Shown: in pieces, positions 46,962 to 58,134 of the stretch
Layout: each line of letters opens with the position of its first letter
Numbering within the stretch: the stretch's first letter is position 1
NCBI GenBank assembly: GCA_022482925.1
Contig: JAKVOG010000001.1
Span: 62,001-126,000, forward strand
Length of the DNA stretch: 64,000 nucleotides
Direction of reading: 5' to 3'
Source: Selenomonas sp.
Lineage (GTDB): Bacteria > Bacillota > Negativicutes > Selenomonadales > Selenomonadaceae
Notes under the pieces: generated by a model
What the model was told of the DNA's origin: nothing
Seen by the model: the letters and a program-made list of their open reading frames with translations, nothing else
The model's database searches: none
Program-made: the position numbers and the translations under genes

Positions 46962-47737
46962 AAAAGCCGGCCCCTCACATTCCCTGTGAACAGCTCAATC
47001 TCATGAATGAAATCCTTCCAAGTCTCCGGCATCTCATCCCCCTTAAGGGTGTAGCTGCCGGATTCTTCTGTTCCGTCATGCCAGATCAGCTTCCATTCCA
47101 CCTGAGGCAGAAAGTCATCCGTCAGTCCATCCTGCTGTGTCTTGAAGGCCGCAGCATGCTCTGCGATACGCTCCAGCAGTAATGGCACATTACGGGCAGA
47201 ATCAAAAGCATGACGCTCCGTCCCGATTCCCTGCTTATGCCGGGTAAATACCAGAATATGCTTTCCCCGGTTGATGATGAGTTTTTCGGTCAGGGCCAGC
47301 TGCCCCTGTTTGGGCAGATAGATGCTCCCTCCCGGATTGACCATCGTATCCTGCAGAATCAGCGAGACCTGCTCCAGCTGACGGACTTTATGGATATCCA
47401 CCCCCGGGATCTCATTGAGCAGATCGATAAAAGCTGCCCAGCTGCCAGGATAAGCCTGATCGCCCACAATCCGGCGCTGAACCGTGCTGTCCTTGAACGC
47501 CAGCCGCCACAGCCTATGGACTGTCGGCGCCGTTTCCGGCTGATAGCTGGCCCGCCAGGTTCCCAGACGCAGCTTCTCCAGCCGCCGCAGCCAGCGGCGG
47601 CCACCTTCCAGTACTTCCGGCTTCTCCGTCAGCTTCTGACCAGCCAGTTCCACCTGATAATAAAGCTGCCGCTCTTTCGTCAGCAGTACAATCTTCAGTT
47701 CATTTTCTTCTAATGTAAATGTAAGTTGCTCCAGCAA
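46958..47737 (-). CDS. hypothetical protein converging with the phytase gene
   Basis: A 259-aa soluble protein with no family I recognise. It is basic in the middle (GGRRWLRRLEKLRLGTWRAS) and has beta-rich parts (KLIINRGKHILVFTR, WKLIWHDGTEESGSYTLKGD). No signal peptide is seen. I prefer TTG 47737, nine bases after a G6 run, over an ATG at 47764 without a ribosome site. Its stop codon overlaps that of the phytase gene by four bases, tail to tail, so there is no terminator space between them. Confidence 0.7.
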   Translation of the reverse strand: MLEQLTFTLEENELKIVLLTKERQLYYQVELAGQKLTEKPEVLEGGRRWLRRLEKLRLGTWRASYQPETAPTVHRLWRLAFKDSTVQRRIVGDQAYPGSWAAFIDLLNEIPGVDIHKVRQLEQVSLILQDTMVNPGGSIYLPKQGQLALTEKLIINRGKHILVFTRHKQGIGTERHAFDSARNVPLLLERIAEHAAAFKTQQDGLTDDFLPQVEWKLIWHDGTEESGSYTLKGDEMPETWKDFIHEIELFTGNVRGRLF

Positions 47738-47949
47738 TTTGCATTGCCCCCCATTGCATATCATTCCGTTCTATCTAACATCATATAGTAAAATAGGGCT
47801 TGATTTCAAGTCCTCTTTTACTATCCCGCAGTATTTCCTGCTCATTCCCGTGATTTTTTGCCAACATCGCTTTCAAAAAATAAATTTATTTCAAATTTTG
47901 AAAGTGCAGCCTGCATGAATGAACAAACAATCAACAAACTGGAATACTG

Positions 47950-48056
47950 ACCTGTCCAAGAGATGAACCCGGAGGGTGAAAGCGATTGGGTAACAGGTCG
48001 TACGCGAAAACGTCCCAAGAGGTGAGTCCGAAGGACGAATGCGATTGGCTGACGTT
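47950..48056. ncRNA. two tandem structured modules of about 49 nt, unknown RNA-like element
   Basis: Module 1 (47950-47998) closes with ACCTGT/ACAGGT, then CCAA/TTGG, and has an inner CCC-GGA-GGG hairpin. Module 2 (48009-48056) closes with AACGTC/GACGTT, then CCAA/TTGG, and an inner GTCC-GAA-GGAC hairpin. Both keep the unpaired segments AGAG(A/G)TGA and GAA(A/T)GCGA at the same places while the stems differ in sequence but keep pairing. That covariation between the copies suggests selection for structure. Strand and function are unknown, and no gene starts within 750 bases on either side in a matching direction except possibly the gene ending at 46958. Confidence 0.45.
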
Positions 48057-48121
48057 GACCGCAAGGAATTTGCTTATTTAGGATACAGATTCGACGGAAC
48101 GCGTAGATCGTGGAAAGAAGA

Positions 48122-48327
48122 CCGCCGCGGGGGCAGAGGGCAGCCAACGTTCCACCTAGATGTTTTGCTAAAGAATTTTTTTGTCCTTAATGAAGCATTC
48201 CAAAAGCAGCTTAACGCACTTCGTTTGGACGGACGCTCTTTTGAAACGATCGATAGAAGACAAAAAAATTCTTCTTCACGCAAAACATCAAAGCTCCACT
48301 TATGGCTGTCCTCTGCCCCCGCGGCTG
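48122..48327. repeat. large imperfect inverted repeat in a gene-free region
   Basis: The left arm (about 48122-48185, with CCGCGGGGGCAGAGG, then GATGTTTTGC and GAATTTTTTTGTC) is complementary in the same order to the right arm (about 48259-48327), with a central 73 bases. Arms differ by small gaps. Open frames here encode repeats of 'GCPLPPR' on both strands and look like by-products of the repeat, not genes. Confidence 0.6.
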
Positions 48328-48356
48328 GGCTCGATGCGTCAATGTCTGCTTTTCTC

Positions 48357-48750
48357 TAAATCAGCTGCATTGCTAATTCTCCCTTTGATGCTGGAATCCA
48401 ACAAATCTGCTCGAACCGAACCAAGACCTACCGTCAGAAGGAGAATGATTCAGAAGCCGATACTGACAGACGGAGGGCGAGGGGAAACTATTTCTTTTGG
48501 CTGGAACGACTGCCGTAGGCTGGCACGCCGTAGGTACTGTATAGGTCCGTCGATTCGTTGCGGCGCCGTGGTACCGGCGCGTTAGCTAAGTAAATACTAC
48601 AATCTCAGGGCGGGACATTCAGTGGAAGCCAAAAAAATAGTTCCACCGAACCCCGTGCTGAACTCCTACCTACTCGTCACCTGTGTCTCACTTCCTGAAT
48701 CTGTCCTTCAAATTCCAGTTTATCGAGCAGACAATGTATCATCTATATAA
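48357..48750. other. gene-free stretch with a second inverted repeat and a GC-rich hairpin
   Basis: No protein-coding frame can be supported in this interval. It holds an inverted repeat around GGAAACTATTTCTTTTGGCT (from 48482) and GCCAAAAAAATAGTTCC (from 48628), enclosing the repeated unit GCCGTAGG (twice within 48511-48534) and a hairpin GCGCCG-tggta-CCGGCGC (48563-48580). With 47950-48327 it makes about 0.8 kb of dense secondary structure. Confidence 0.5.
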
Positions 48751-48751
48751 A

Positions 48752-48796
48752 AAAGAACCATTGACCAATGCTGTAGACACGGATCAATAGTTCTTT
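48752..48796 (-). terminator. terminator of the PTS/6-phospho-beta-glucosidase unit
   Basis: AAAGAACTATTGATCC pairs with GGTCAATGGTTCTTT on the minus strand and is followed by U residues; it begins 26 bases after the GH1 stop codon. Confidence 0.85.
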
Positions 48797-48821
48797 CCGA
48801 TCAGCAGGATAACCTGCTTAT

Positions 48822-50237
<1,416 letters not shown>

Positions 50238-50246
50238 CTAGTCTCC

Positions 50247-52160
50247 TTATGCAATCACTGTGATCAGATTCTCTTCTTCTTTGACCGCTTTGCCCGTCGT
50301 CATGACCACATCCATATATTCGGCATGGTTCGTTACGATGACCGGCGTGATGATATTGTAGCCAGCAGCCTGGATCTTCTCTGCATCAAACTCGATCAGC
50401 GTCTGTCCGGCCGATACATGATCGCCCTGCTTGACTTTCGCCTCGAAATATCTTCCCTCGAGCTTGACCGTATCCATACCGATATGGATCAGCAGCTCGG
50501 TGCCTTTATCCGTGATCAAGCCAATCGCATGTGCGGTCGGGAACAGCGTCATAACCGTACAGTCGGCTGGTGCAACGACCCGTCCTTCCGACGGATTGAT
50601 GGCAATGCCCTTGCCCAGGACACCGGCAGCAAAAGCTTCATCCGGCACATCTTCGAGCGGAACCAGTGCTCCGGCTACCGGAGCCTTGATGATCTCCTTG
50701 CCGACTTTTGATCCGTTGCTGCCAGCTGCAACCGTCACCGTCTCGCCATTCGGCGCATCGCGGTAGATCACAGCCGTCACGATCAGGCCAAAGGCAAAGG
50801 ATACGGCGGAAGCAATCATGCCGCCATACATTCCGGCCAGATCACCCGTCTTCGGATCGATGAACTGTCGGATAACCAAAGATTCCCAGTCCGCCGAACA
50901 TGAAGAGTTTGACGGAAAGCAGAGCCATGAGTGCACCACCGATGGCACCACCAATGCAGGAAATGACGAAGTATTTCTTACGTGGCAGCGTCACACCATA
51001 GATGCATGGCTCAGTTACGCCGAAGATACCGGCAATGAAAGCTGGCAGGGAAATGCTCTTGAGCTTGGCATCATGCGTGCGCAGGAAGATACCCAGCACA
51101 ACGCCGATCTGAGCAAACGAGCAGCCGAAATACGTGACAACCAGCGGATCGAAACCATAGACCGTGATGTTGTTGATCATGATTGGCACCAGTCCCCAGT
51201 GCAGGCCAAACATGACGAATACCTGCCAGAACGCACCAATGAAGAGACCAGCGATAACCGGGCTGACGTTGTAGATGGTCATAGCGGCTGCACCAACGAG
51301 CTGACCAGCCCAGGTAGCAACCGGACCGATGACCAGGAACGTCAGCGGAATCACGATGAGGATCGTGAAGAACGGCGTCAGGAAGTTCTTGAGCATCGCC
51401 GGCATGATCTTTGCGATATTACGCTCTACCTTGGAACCGAACCAGATGGCCACGATGATAGGAATTACGCTGGACGCATAGTTCATCAGGATGACCGGCA
51501 GTCCAAGGAACTCCATGTGGATGGCCGAATGGAACAGCGTCCCATCGAACAACGTATAGAGCGTATCGCCCTTCATGATAGCGGACAGGCTCGGATAAAC
51601 CAGCGCTGCACCGACTGCCATGCCCGTGAACTCATTCATCTTGAACTTGCGGGCAGCCGTAAGTCCCAGGAAGATCGGCAGGAAATAGAAGAACATATCG
51701 CCGAGGATATTGAGCATCTGGGCCGTACCGCCTTTGGCCGCGACAATGCCCGTCGAGGTCAGCAGGGCCGTAAAGCCTTTGATCATACCAGGTAGCGATC
51801 AATACGCTGAGTACCGGCGTAAAGATACCGGAAATCAGGTCGATGAACCGGTCGATCAGGCTCAGATTCTTATCCGTTTCGTCATCGGCGGCCTGCGGCG
51901 CATTCCCCTGAATGCCGCTGACCTCCAGCACCGTATCATAGACATCGGCTACTTCATTGCCAATGACCGACCTGATACTGTCCGGCGCTCTGGATAACCG
52001 TGACCACGCCATCCATCTGCTTCAGGATGTCCGTGTCCGCTTTACTCTCATCTTTCAACTTGAAACGCAGCCGCGTGATGCAATGCGCCAGTGAAATGAC
52101 ATTCTGCTCGCCGCCAACATGTTTGACGATGTTCTTTGCGAGCTCCTCATACTTTTTCAT
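50247..52160 (-). pseudogene. beta-glucoside PTS EIIBCA, three single-base frameshifts
   Basis: A PTS permease that takes up and phosphorylates beta-glucosides. EIIB is first (MKKYEELAKNIVKHVGGEQN, phosphocysteine in SLAHCITRLRF), then the membrane EIIC (MIKGFTALLTSTGIVAAKGG, GFDPLVVTYFGCSFAQ, VTEPCIYGVTLPRKK), then EIIA (APVAGALVPLEDVPDEAF, TLFPTAHAIGL, LLIHIGMDTVKLEG with phosphohistidine). The frame shifts near 51970, 51790 and 50880. Removing one base at each (G from GTCGGTC, T from ACCTGGT, A from CCGACAG) yields a normal 636-aa protein. Two RAT sites and a terminator lie upstream. Original activity depends on whether the shifts are real. Confidence 0.88.
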
Positions 52161-52194
52161 AGAAATTCCTCCAAAATTAAAACAAGTAACTTTG

Positions 52195-52224
52195 AAGGTT
52201 TGGCCAACTTAATGTCACCATCCA
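52195..52224 (-). promoter_or_regulatory. RAT site 2 of the PTS gene (BglG antiterminator target)
   Basis: A 30-nt site starting TGGATGGTGACATTAAGTTG and ending CCAAACCTT on the minus strand; it differs from the bglG and porin sites at one base. It lies 35 bases before the PTS ATG. Confidence 0.82.
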
Positions 52225-52286
52225 TACGACGATACCCCTTTCCACGGAGCCTTGCGGAAAACAGGCAAAAAAATAAAGCGTGGATC

Positions 52287-52320
52287 AACCTTTCACACAG
52301 CAAAACCGCTGGCGAAGGTT
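52287..52320 (-). terminator. leader terminator between the two RAT sites
   Basis: AACCTTCGCCAGC pairs with GCTGTGTGAAAGGTT on the minus strand, followed by a U-rich tract (52267-52276). Its left arm overlaps the end of RAT site 1, so the RAT hairpin and the terminator exclude each other, as known for BglG/LicT-controlled leaders. Confidence 0.72.
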
Positions 52321-52344
52321 TGGCCGACTGAACGTAACCATCCC
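52315..52344 (-). promoter_or_regulatory. RAT site 1 of the PTS gene
   Basis: A 30-nt site starting GGGATGGTTACGTTCAGTCG and ending CCAAACCTT on the minus strand; it is the most divergent of the four copies and lies 15 bases after the promoter -10 box. Confidence 0.8.
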
Positions 52345-52358
52345 GCTTGATAGTTATC

Positions 52359-52387
52359 ATTATAAAGAATTTCGTTTTTATTGTCAA
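52359..52387 (-). promoter_or_regulatory. promoter of the PTS/6-phospho-beta-glucosidase unit
   Basis: Perfect TTGACA (52382-52387) and TATAAT (52359-52364) with a 17-base spacer on the minus strand; transcription would start just before RAT site 1. Such a strong promoter is typical of units controlled by antitermination. Confidence 0.85.
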
Positions 52388-52414
52388 TTACTTTTTATTA
52401 TTTGCTTCTTAGCT

Positions 52415-52557
52415 TCCGTAAAAAATCAAATCCCAGCAAAGAAATCAAATCTCATCACAAGAAACTCAAATTCAAGCGAAGAAAAGCAAATCTTAGTCAA
52501 ATTTCAACAAAAGAAAGCAAATTTTATTTAAGTAACTCAAATTTTTATGCAAGAAAG
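52415..52557. repeat. degenerate tandem ATTTG-TTTCTT repeats
   Basis: On the minus strand about seven units begin ATTTG and continue with a TTTCTT-like tract at intervals near 20 bases (ATTTGAGTTACTT, ATTTGCTTTCTT, ATTTGACTAAG, ATTTGCTTTTCTT, ATTTGAGTTTCTT, ATTTGATTTCTT, ATTTGATTTTTT). No coding frame is supported. The array lies between the esterase terminator and the PTS promoter. Confidence 0.5.
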
Positions 52558-52600
52558 CAAAAAACAACTCAAATCTGCCAACGAGATTTGAGTTGTTTTT
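52558..52600 (-). terminator. terminator of the porin-GH3-esterase unit
   Basis: AACAACTCAAATCT and AGATTTGAGTTGTT form a perfect 14-bp stem with a seven-base loop and U tract on the minus strand, 30 bases after the esterase stop. The same stem occurs at 59306-59336 after the first autotransporter. Confidence 0.9.
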
Positions 52601-52630
52601 GACTTTCTATTTGTTTTCTTTTATTATCTT

Positions 52631-54002
52631 TTATCGATGCTGCTCAGCCATCCACTGGAAGAGTTTTACATTCTTTCCATTGATGGTATCGGCACACTGA
52701 TCGTTATAGACATAGATCCAGGACCAGTGGCCCATGTACTCGAATGGGGTGCCATCGGCTTTCTTGTAGAGGCCGGTCTGATCGACGACCTTATCGAAGA
52801 AGCTGAAATGGACATTGGCACCAGCCTGCTGCAGACGAGCTACGGTCGGTACGGCATAGTCCTTCGGCGGCAGGACCGTATCGGTCTTGGCTGCCGTGAA
52901 CCAGATCGGCGTATCGGCAATGTTCTTGAGGTCTTTGTCCGTGATCAGGCTGTCTTTAAGGCCCTCACAGGTCGGGAAGGCAGCGGCGAAATAGCCCGGA
53001 TTGTCGCGGACCAGCAGCATCGTCATATAGCCTCCATTGGAGTCACCACCGACATAGATACGGCTGGCATCGATACCCGGATGAGCTGTCACGTACTCTT
53101 TGATGAATTTGATGAGCGTATCCGAGTAAATGGACGTACCATCCGCAAAGCTCTTATAGCCATGCATCCAGTAGGTGCGTGCCTGTGGTGCGAGCACATA
53201 GGCCCCGCCGAAATACTTCTGGATGGACGCATCGGCAAACTGGGTCGCCTTGTTGCCCATGATCGGCAGCGATGGCGAATTGCCGCCCTCGCCCATGCCG
53301 TGCAGCCAGATGATCAGCGGATGCTTGCCGCTGTCCTGCGGCTCATAGCTGGCATACGGGAAGGAATCATGAATGCCGACGAGCTGATGCCCATAGCGGA
53401 ACTTATCCGCCTGTGGACGGATGTTGCCCTGGTTGTTGTCGACCACGAGCCCTGCCGTCTTGCCGACCGCCTGCTGCTCCGTGATCGTATAGTCAGCCTT
53501 CACCCAGTTGTTGATCAAAGTATGAAAATCGAAATTCAGCGCTGCGCCCAGCGTCTCCTGCGGGCCTACTTTGAGTTCCAGCGTGACATACCGGCCGCTC
53601 TTGGCCGGCTTGCCCTGCGCATCCGAGACATACGCCTTCGTCACGGTGCGGTCGCCCTCGAGATCTTTGGCCTGTGCGGGCCTCAGAGCCAAGGCTGATG
53701 AACGCATTCTTGCCCAGCTGCATTGCCTCGCCCGGCGTCAAAGCGCCTTCGGCGAGCTCACGGCGGACATGGACCTTGAAGCTGCCCGTCGTCACCTGAT
53801 TGCTGGCAATGGTCTGTCCGAGGTTCACGATGACTTTTGACACGGACGGGCCCCAGTCGAAGGTCTCCGTCACGGTCTGATAGGACGGCTGCTGCGTCGG
53901 CACGGCAGCCATAGCGGCCGTACCAAAAGCAAATACGCCTGCCGCCATGACGCCGCAAAGGCTCAGACGGATCATCCGGCTCAATTTATTGGTATTCATC
54001 AT
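52631..54002 (-). pseudogene. exported alpha/beta-hydrolase esterase with N-terminal Ig-like domain, one frameshift
   Basis: A secreted serine esterase, possibly acting on acyl groups of plant glucans. Signal peptide: first 32 or so residues (to TAAMAA). An Ig-like domain follows (TFDWGPSVSKVIVNLGQ, FKVHVRREL), then the hydrolase core with HPLIIWLHGMGEGGNS (oxyanion region) and the nucleophile segment YVGGDSNGGYMT. The frame shifts near 53690, between the Ig-like domain and EGDRTVTKAYVSD; one extra base accounts for it, giving 456 aa. It follows the GH3 gene by 15 bases and is last in its unit. Confidence 0.84.
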
Positions 54003-54017
54003 AAAACATCCTTTCCC

Positions 54018-56408
54018 TTATCCCCTGATTACCGGCACCTGATATTTTGCCGTGCGGGCATCCTTGATGACACCCTTCCAGTTCAGGCCATAGGCGAAAT
54101 CATAGCTGTGTCCCTCGCTGTCGGTATAGCACACCATATCCCGTGGCACATCCTCCAGCTGTTTCTCGACCGTGATCATGTCCTTCGGCTGCTGCATCGG
54201 CAGCAGGCCCTGCGGCTCAAAGCGGCCCGTCAGGACATCGAAGTATGCCGCATCGCTGACGCCATAGCCGACGACGATCGCATCAGACAACGGCTCGACC
54301 TCACTGAAGATCATCGGCTTCAACGCATGGACCATCGTCACGACCGGGATATTCCGGCCGGACTTCGCCACACAGTCGCGGCCATAGCTCACACTGTCGA
54401 GATCCGTCGCATTGACGATCTGTGCCGTGCGGCCATAGTAGCTGCGGTTCTCGCCCGGATCATGGGCAATGGACTGGCGGCGTACGGCCGACGAATCCGC
54501 CGTATATTTGCCGTACTGCAGCGACAGCGGAATGAAATTGCCCTGTGCATCGCGGCCCAGGCCATCGAACTGATTCCCGCATTGATCGGGTTATCGACAA
54601 CAGCCAGCACCAGATCAGCCTTGGCCACCTCAGCCGGCGCCAGACGCTGGATATCCGCAGCAGCTGCCATTGGCTTGCCGTCTTTGTCCTTCGCCGTCAG
54701 GGTACCGACTTTATCCGTGATGACCGTGAAGTATTCCGAGGCAGGTCTTCAGATCAACCGGCAGACTCCAGTTAGCCGCCTGATAGGTGTGGAAGGTCTT
54801 GTTCTCAATGACCGGACGGTAGATCATCGGCACGTAGACAACCGGTTTCTGTGCCTGCGCCGCCGCTTTATGGATCACACCGCCCTTGTTCTTCAGGAGG
54901 ACGATGGATTTGAGCTGTGCCTCATAGCCGGCAGCCTTGTCCTGTGGATTGCCTACCTCGCGGACAGTCTTCGCCACATCAAGGTACGGATTCTCGAACA
55001 GCCCGAGCTGGAAGATATTGCGCAGCAGGCGCACAGCCGAGGTCTGGAAGCGCTGGTCCATGAAAGGCCTTGCCATGCTCCTTCACGCCAATCGTCATAG
55101 GCTGCGAGCACCGGCTGCTTGTCGCTGTTGCCGCCGAACTGGTCGACACCGGCCATCAGCGCCTTATAATGACGCATCGCCACGGTATCATTTTCGACAC
55201 CCCAGGCCGTCGATATCCCCTGTCCAACGGCTTTCGGGATATCATGCGTCACACACCAGTCCGTGCAGATGACGCCATCAAAATGGTATTTGTTGCGCAG
55301 CAGGCCGATCTTATACTGACTGAATGCACTGCCGACCTTCTCGCCCAGCGAGCCATCCTCACTCCAGGCAATGGAATAGGAGGACATGACCGCACTTGGC
55401 ATCTTCGTTTTGCCGTTGAGTTTCAGACCGCCCTCGACAAAGGGGATCAGCTGCGTCTTGAACTGGCCGCCCGGATAGACCGCATACTTGCCATACTTCG
55501 AGTGTGCCTCACGGCCCCCCTCGCCGATGCCGTCACCCGGCCAGTGTTTCATCATCGCATTGACGCTGTATTTCCCCCAGCCAATGTCCTTACCATTCTC
55601 GATTGTCGATTGCACGCCATCGATGGTGGCTTTCGCCATATCACGGGACAGGGCCGGATCCTCGCCGAACGTGCCATAATAACGGGTCCAGCGCGGGTCC
55701 GTTGCCAGGTCGATCTGCGGAGACAGCCCCGTACCGATGCCCAGCAGGCGGTATTCCTTCGAGGAAACCTCACCGAACGCCCTGGCAATCGATGGATCGA
55801 AGGTTGCGGCAATGCCGAGATTGCTCGGCCAGCGGGAAACGCCGCCCGTCACATCCTTCAGATAGACGCCATTGCCGCGTGCATCGCTGCGCGGGTCGGA
55901 GCTTGTATTGGCCGGAATGGCAAACGGCAGGCTCTCGGCATAAGGCCTGCAGCGCATTGTTCCACTTCGCCGTGATTTCATTGCTGGCTGCCGTATCGGC
56001 ATTGAGTACCGTACGCACATGGTCGGCACTCAGCATCTTCTTCTGTTCCTCCGTGAGCTGCGGCTGCAGATTGCGCTGATGCATACTGTAGAGCATGAGT
56101 CCCGCGATGTCCTCCGTGCTCAGCTGCTTCGCCAGATCCTCAGCCCGCTGCTGCGGGGTCAGCCGCCAGTCCTCATAGCGGTCGAGTCTGCCATTGCGGT
56201 TCATATCCTTGAAAGCTTTGCCATCGACCGTCAGCAGTTTCACACCGGAATCCGCCTGCAGTCCCAGCTCAGCGCCGCCTTTATTCTCCACCAGCAGATA
56301 GCCATCCGCCGATTTTGTCTCCGTATAGTCCTGCGCTGCCGCAGCCTGTACCTGCGAACCCGCCATCGCCAGCGTCAATGCCAGTACCAGACTTTGATAT
56401 TTTTTCAT
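54018..56408 (-). pseudogene. exported GH3 beta-glucosidase, about five indels
   Basis: A secreted beta-glucosidase that would trim oligosaccharides in the periplasm. Signal peptide: MKKYQSLVLALTLAMAGSQV to AAA. GH3 marks: GIGTGLSPQIDLATDPRW, ARYYGTFGEDPAL-like YYGTFGEDPALS, MMKHWPGDGIGEGGREAH and the nucleophile Asp in FDGVICTDWCVTHD, then the C-terminal domain. Joins lie near 55940, 55085, 55070, 54745 and 54575. The first four need one base removed each; the last fits one base missing in GCGGGAATC. A continuous protein would be about 795 aa. It lies between the porin and esterase genes in one unit. Confidence 0.85.
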
Positions 56409-56523
56409 TTCAAGAGCCTCCCTCTTCTATAAGAATATCCTGTCAAATATAAAAATATCCTGTCATAGAAAAGGAACCTGCCAGACAGCAAGCTCCCCTT
56501 CCTTTGATGCAAAAGCCGGTTGA

Positions 56524-57929
56524 TCAGAAGAAGAACTGTGCCTGGAAACGATACATGTCATCGCGGGCATCGGTATCGATTTCCCGGCCCCAGGTATAGA
56601 AGGTATCGAGCAGGACATTCCTGGTCGGTACATAGCTGAAGCCCAGGCGGATAAATTTCTCATTGAGGCCGCACCAGTCGGTGACGGTCGGCCAGCTGAG
56701 TGCCGGCTCATAGCGATAATCGAGTGTGATACCATAGGTCTTGGGTGCAGACAGCTTCGCGCCCTTGTACTGTACCTGTACCCAGCGGCCCGGATGCTTC
56801 GTCTTCGTACCAGCCTCAGCCGTATTATCACGCTCGGCATTGCTGTTGATAAGGCCCACCGCGGAGATCCCAGTTCTGATCGAACTTATGATGAGCATGC
56901 GCGTAGTAATAGAATACGCGGCCCTGGTCCGGATCCTGATAGCGGCTGGCCATAGCCGAGCTCCAGGACGTACCGAAGTTGATGTCATTCTTCTTGTCGA
57001 ACGGATAGAAGAAGCGCAGGCTCGTAACCTTCTCCTCATTGCGGCTGGCATCCCAAAGATCCATCTGCCCCATCGTCAGGAACGTCTTGAATGCCTTCTT
57101 GCCATAGGTAAACTGGGCACCGGAGAAATCGCAATCGATGTCCATGCCCCAGCCGTAGATGTTCCACTCATTCCATTTACCGATCTTCGCATCGAGGCCC
57201 AGCTTCGGCATCTGGCCGGTCACATAGGTATCCATCGTCATGCCAGTTCCATTTTCATTCGGGCTCAGGTTCTTTCTCTCATCGAAGCCGCTGAACGAGT
57301 TCCGATAGCCGATATCCGCATGTGCCTGCCAGGTATCGCTGACCTTATAGGTCGAGTTCACAGCAACATGGATCATATTCGCCCGGGTTTTCCGTGTCGT
57401 CAATCCCGATCCAGCAGCCGACAGGAGTTGGTGGTCGTTACGAATACGTGCATAGCCATCAATGGACAGCTTATCAGCCAGTGCCGCTGCTTTCTTCAGA
57501 CCAGCCTTTTCCGCCTGTGTAAACGTAGCCTGAATCCGCAGAATTTTCCGTCTGTTCAAGATTCATGCTGTCCAGTTTCGACAGCATCCGGACTTTCTTG
57601 ATGTCATAATAATAGGCTTCGTTGAGCTTCTTGAGCTCAGCCTGCTGCGTCGCATTCATGGCACTCTGATTCTGCATCGCGGCATCCACGATCATGGCCA
57701 TCTCCATGCGGCTCATGACCCGCCCCTGCGGAATCGTTACCGCGTAGTCCGGCACCATACCAGCCGAGATCAGCCCATTGACCGCACCATAGGACCAGTC
57801 ACTGACCGGCACCTCCGACAGGAACCCGGTAGTCGCGGCCTCGCCGGACACGCCGCTGCCCATGACGATTGCCGCCGACAGTGCTGCTGCGCCCAGGGTA
57901 TTCTTGCTCATCATTTTCCAGTTTTTCAT
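56524..57929 (-). pseudogene. SLH-domain outer-membrane porin, two frameshifts
   Basis: An OmpM-type porin. Signal peptide ends near SGVSGEAA (residue 31). Residues about 38-90 form an SLH domain (VPVSDWSYGAVNGLISAGMV, PQGRVMSRMEMAMIVDAAM), which in Negativicutes ties the outer membrane to modified peptidoglycan. A helical linker and an about 300-residue beta-barrel follow, ending in FQAQFFF with the C-terminal Phe that outer-membrane insertion needs. The frame shifts near 57545 and 56865; one extra base at each gives 467 aa. It is behind a RAT site and ahead of the GH3 gene, so it probably admits beta-glucosides. Confidence 0.86.
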
Positions 57930-57980
57930 TACGATTCCTCCAAAATTTTAATTGCATGATATTCATCAAATTAAATCTTG

Positions 57981-58010
57981 AAGGTTTGGCCAACTCAATG
58001 TCACCATCCA
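57981..58010 (-). promoter_or_regulatory. RAT site of the porin unit
   Basis: A 30-nt site starting TGGATGGTGACATTGAGTTG and ending CCAAACCTT on the minus strand, identical to the copy before bglG. It lies 51 bases before the porin ATG, downstream of bglG, so read-through from bglG into the porin can be controlled again here. Confidence 0.82.
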
Positions 58011-58134
58011 ACCGGGGATTGGCTCCGTCTGCTCGTTCACCTCAATTCAGCTCCGGAAACCATTGCTTACCCTCCCCCGAAGATACGACAAATGGTTCCC
58101 TGGCAGATATTTTCTTAATATATAGCACAGGATA

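Noticed and set aside
47950-48056. Hammerhead ribozyme or known riboswitch in the tandem modules
   Set aside because: The segment ATGA-stem-GAAA looks similar, but the required CTGATGA core and cleavage-site triplet are absent, and no known riboswitch consensus fits.
48039-48585. Protein-coding genes of 69-134 codons on both strands
   Set aside because: They follow the arms of an inverted repeat, overlap each other on both strands and have no ribosome sites.
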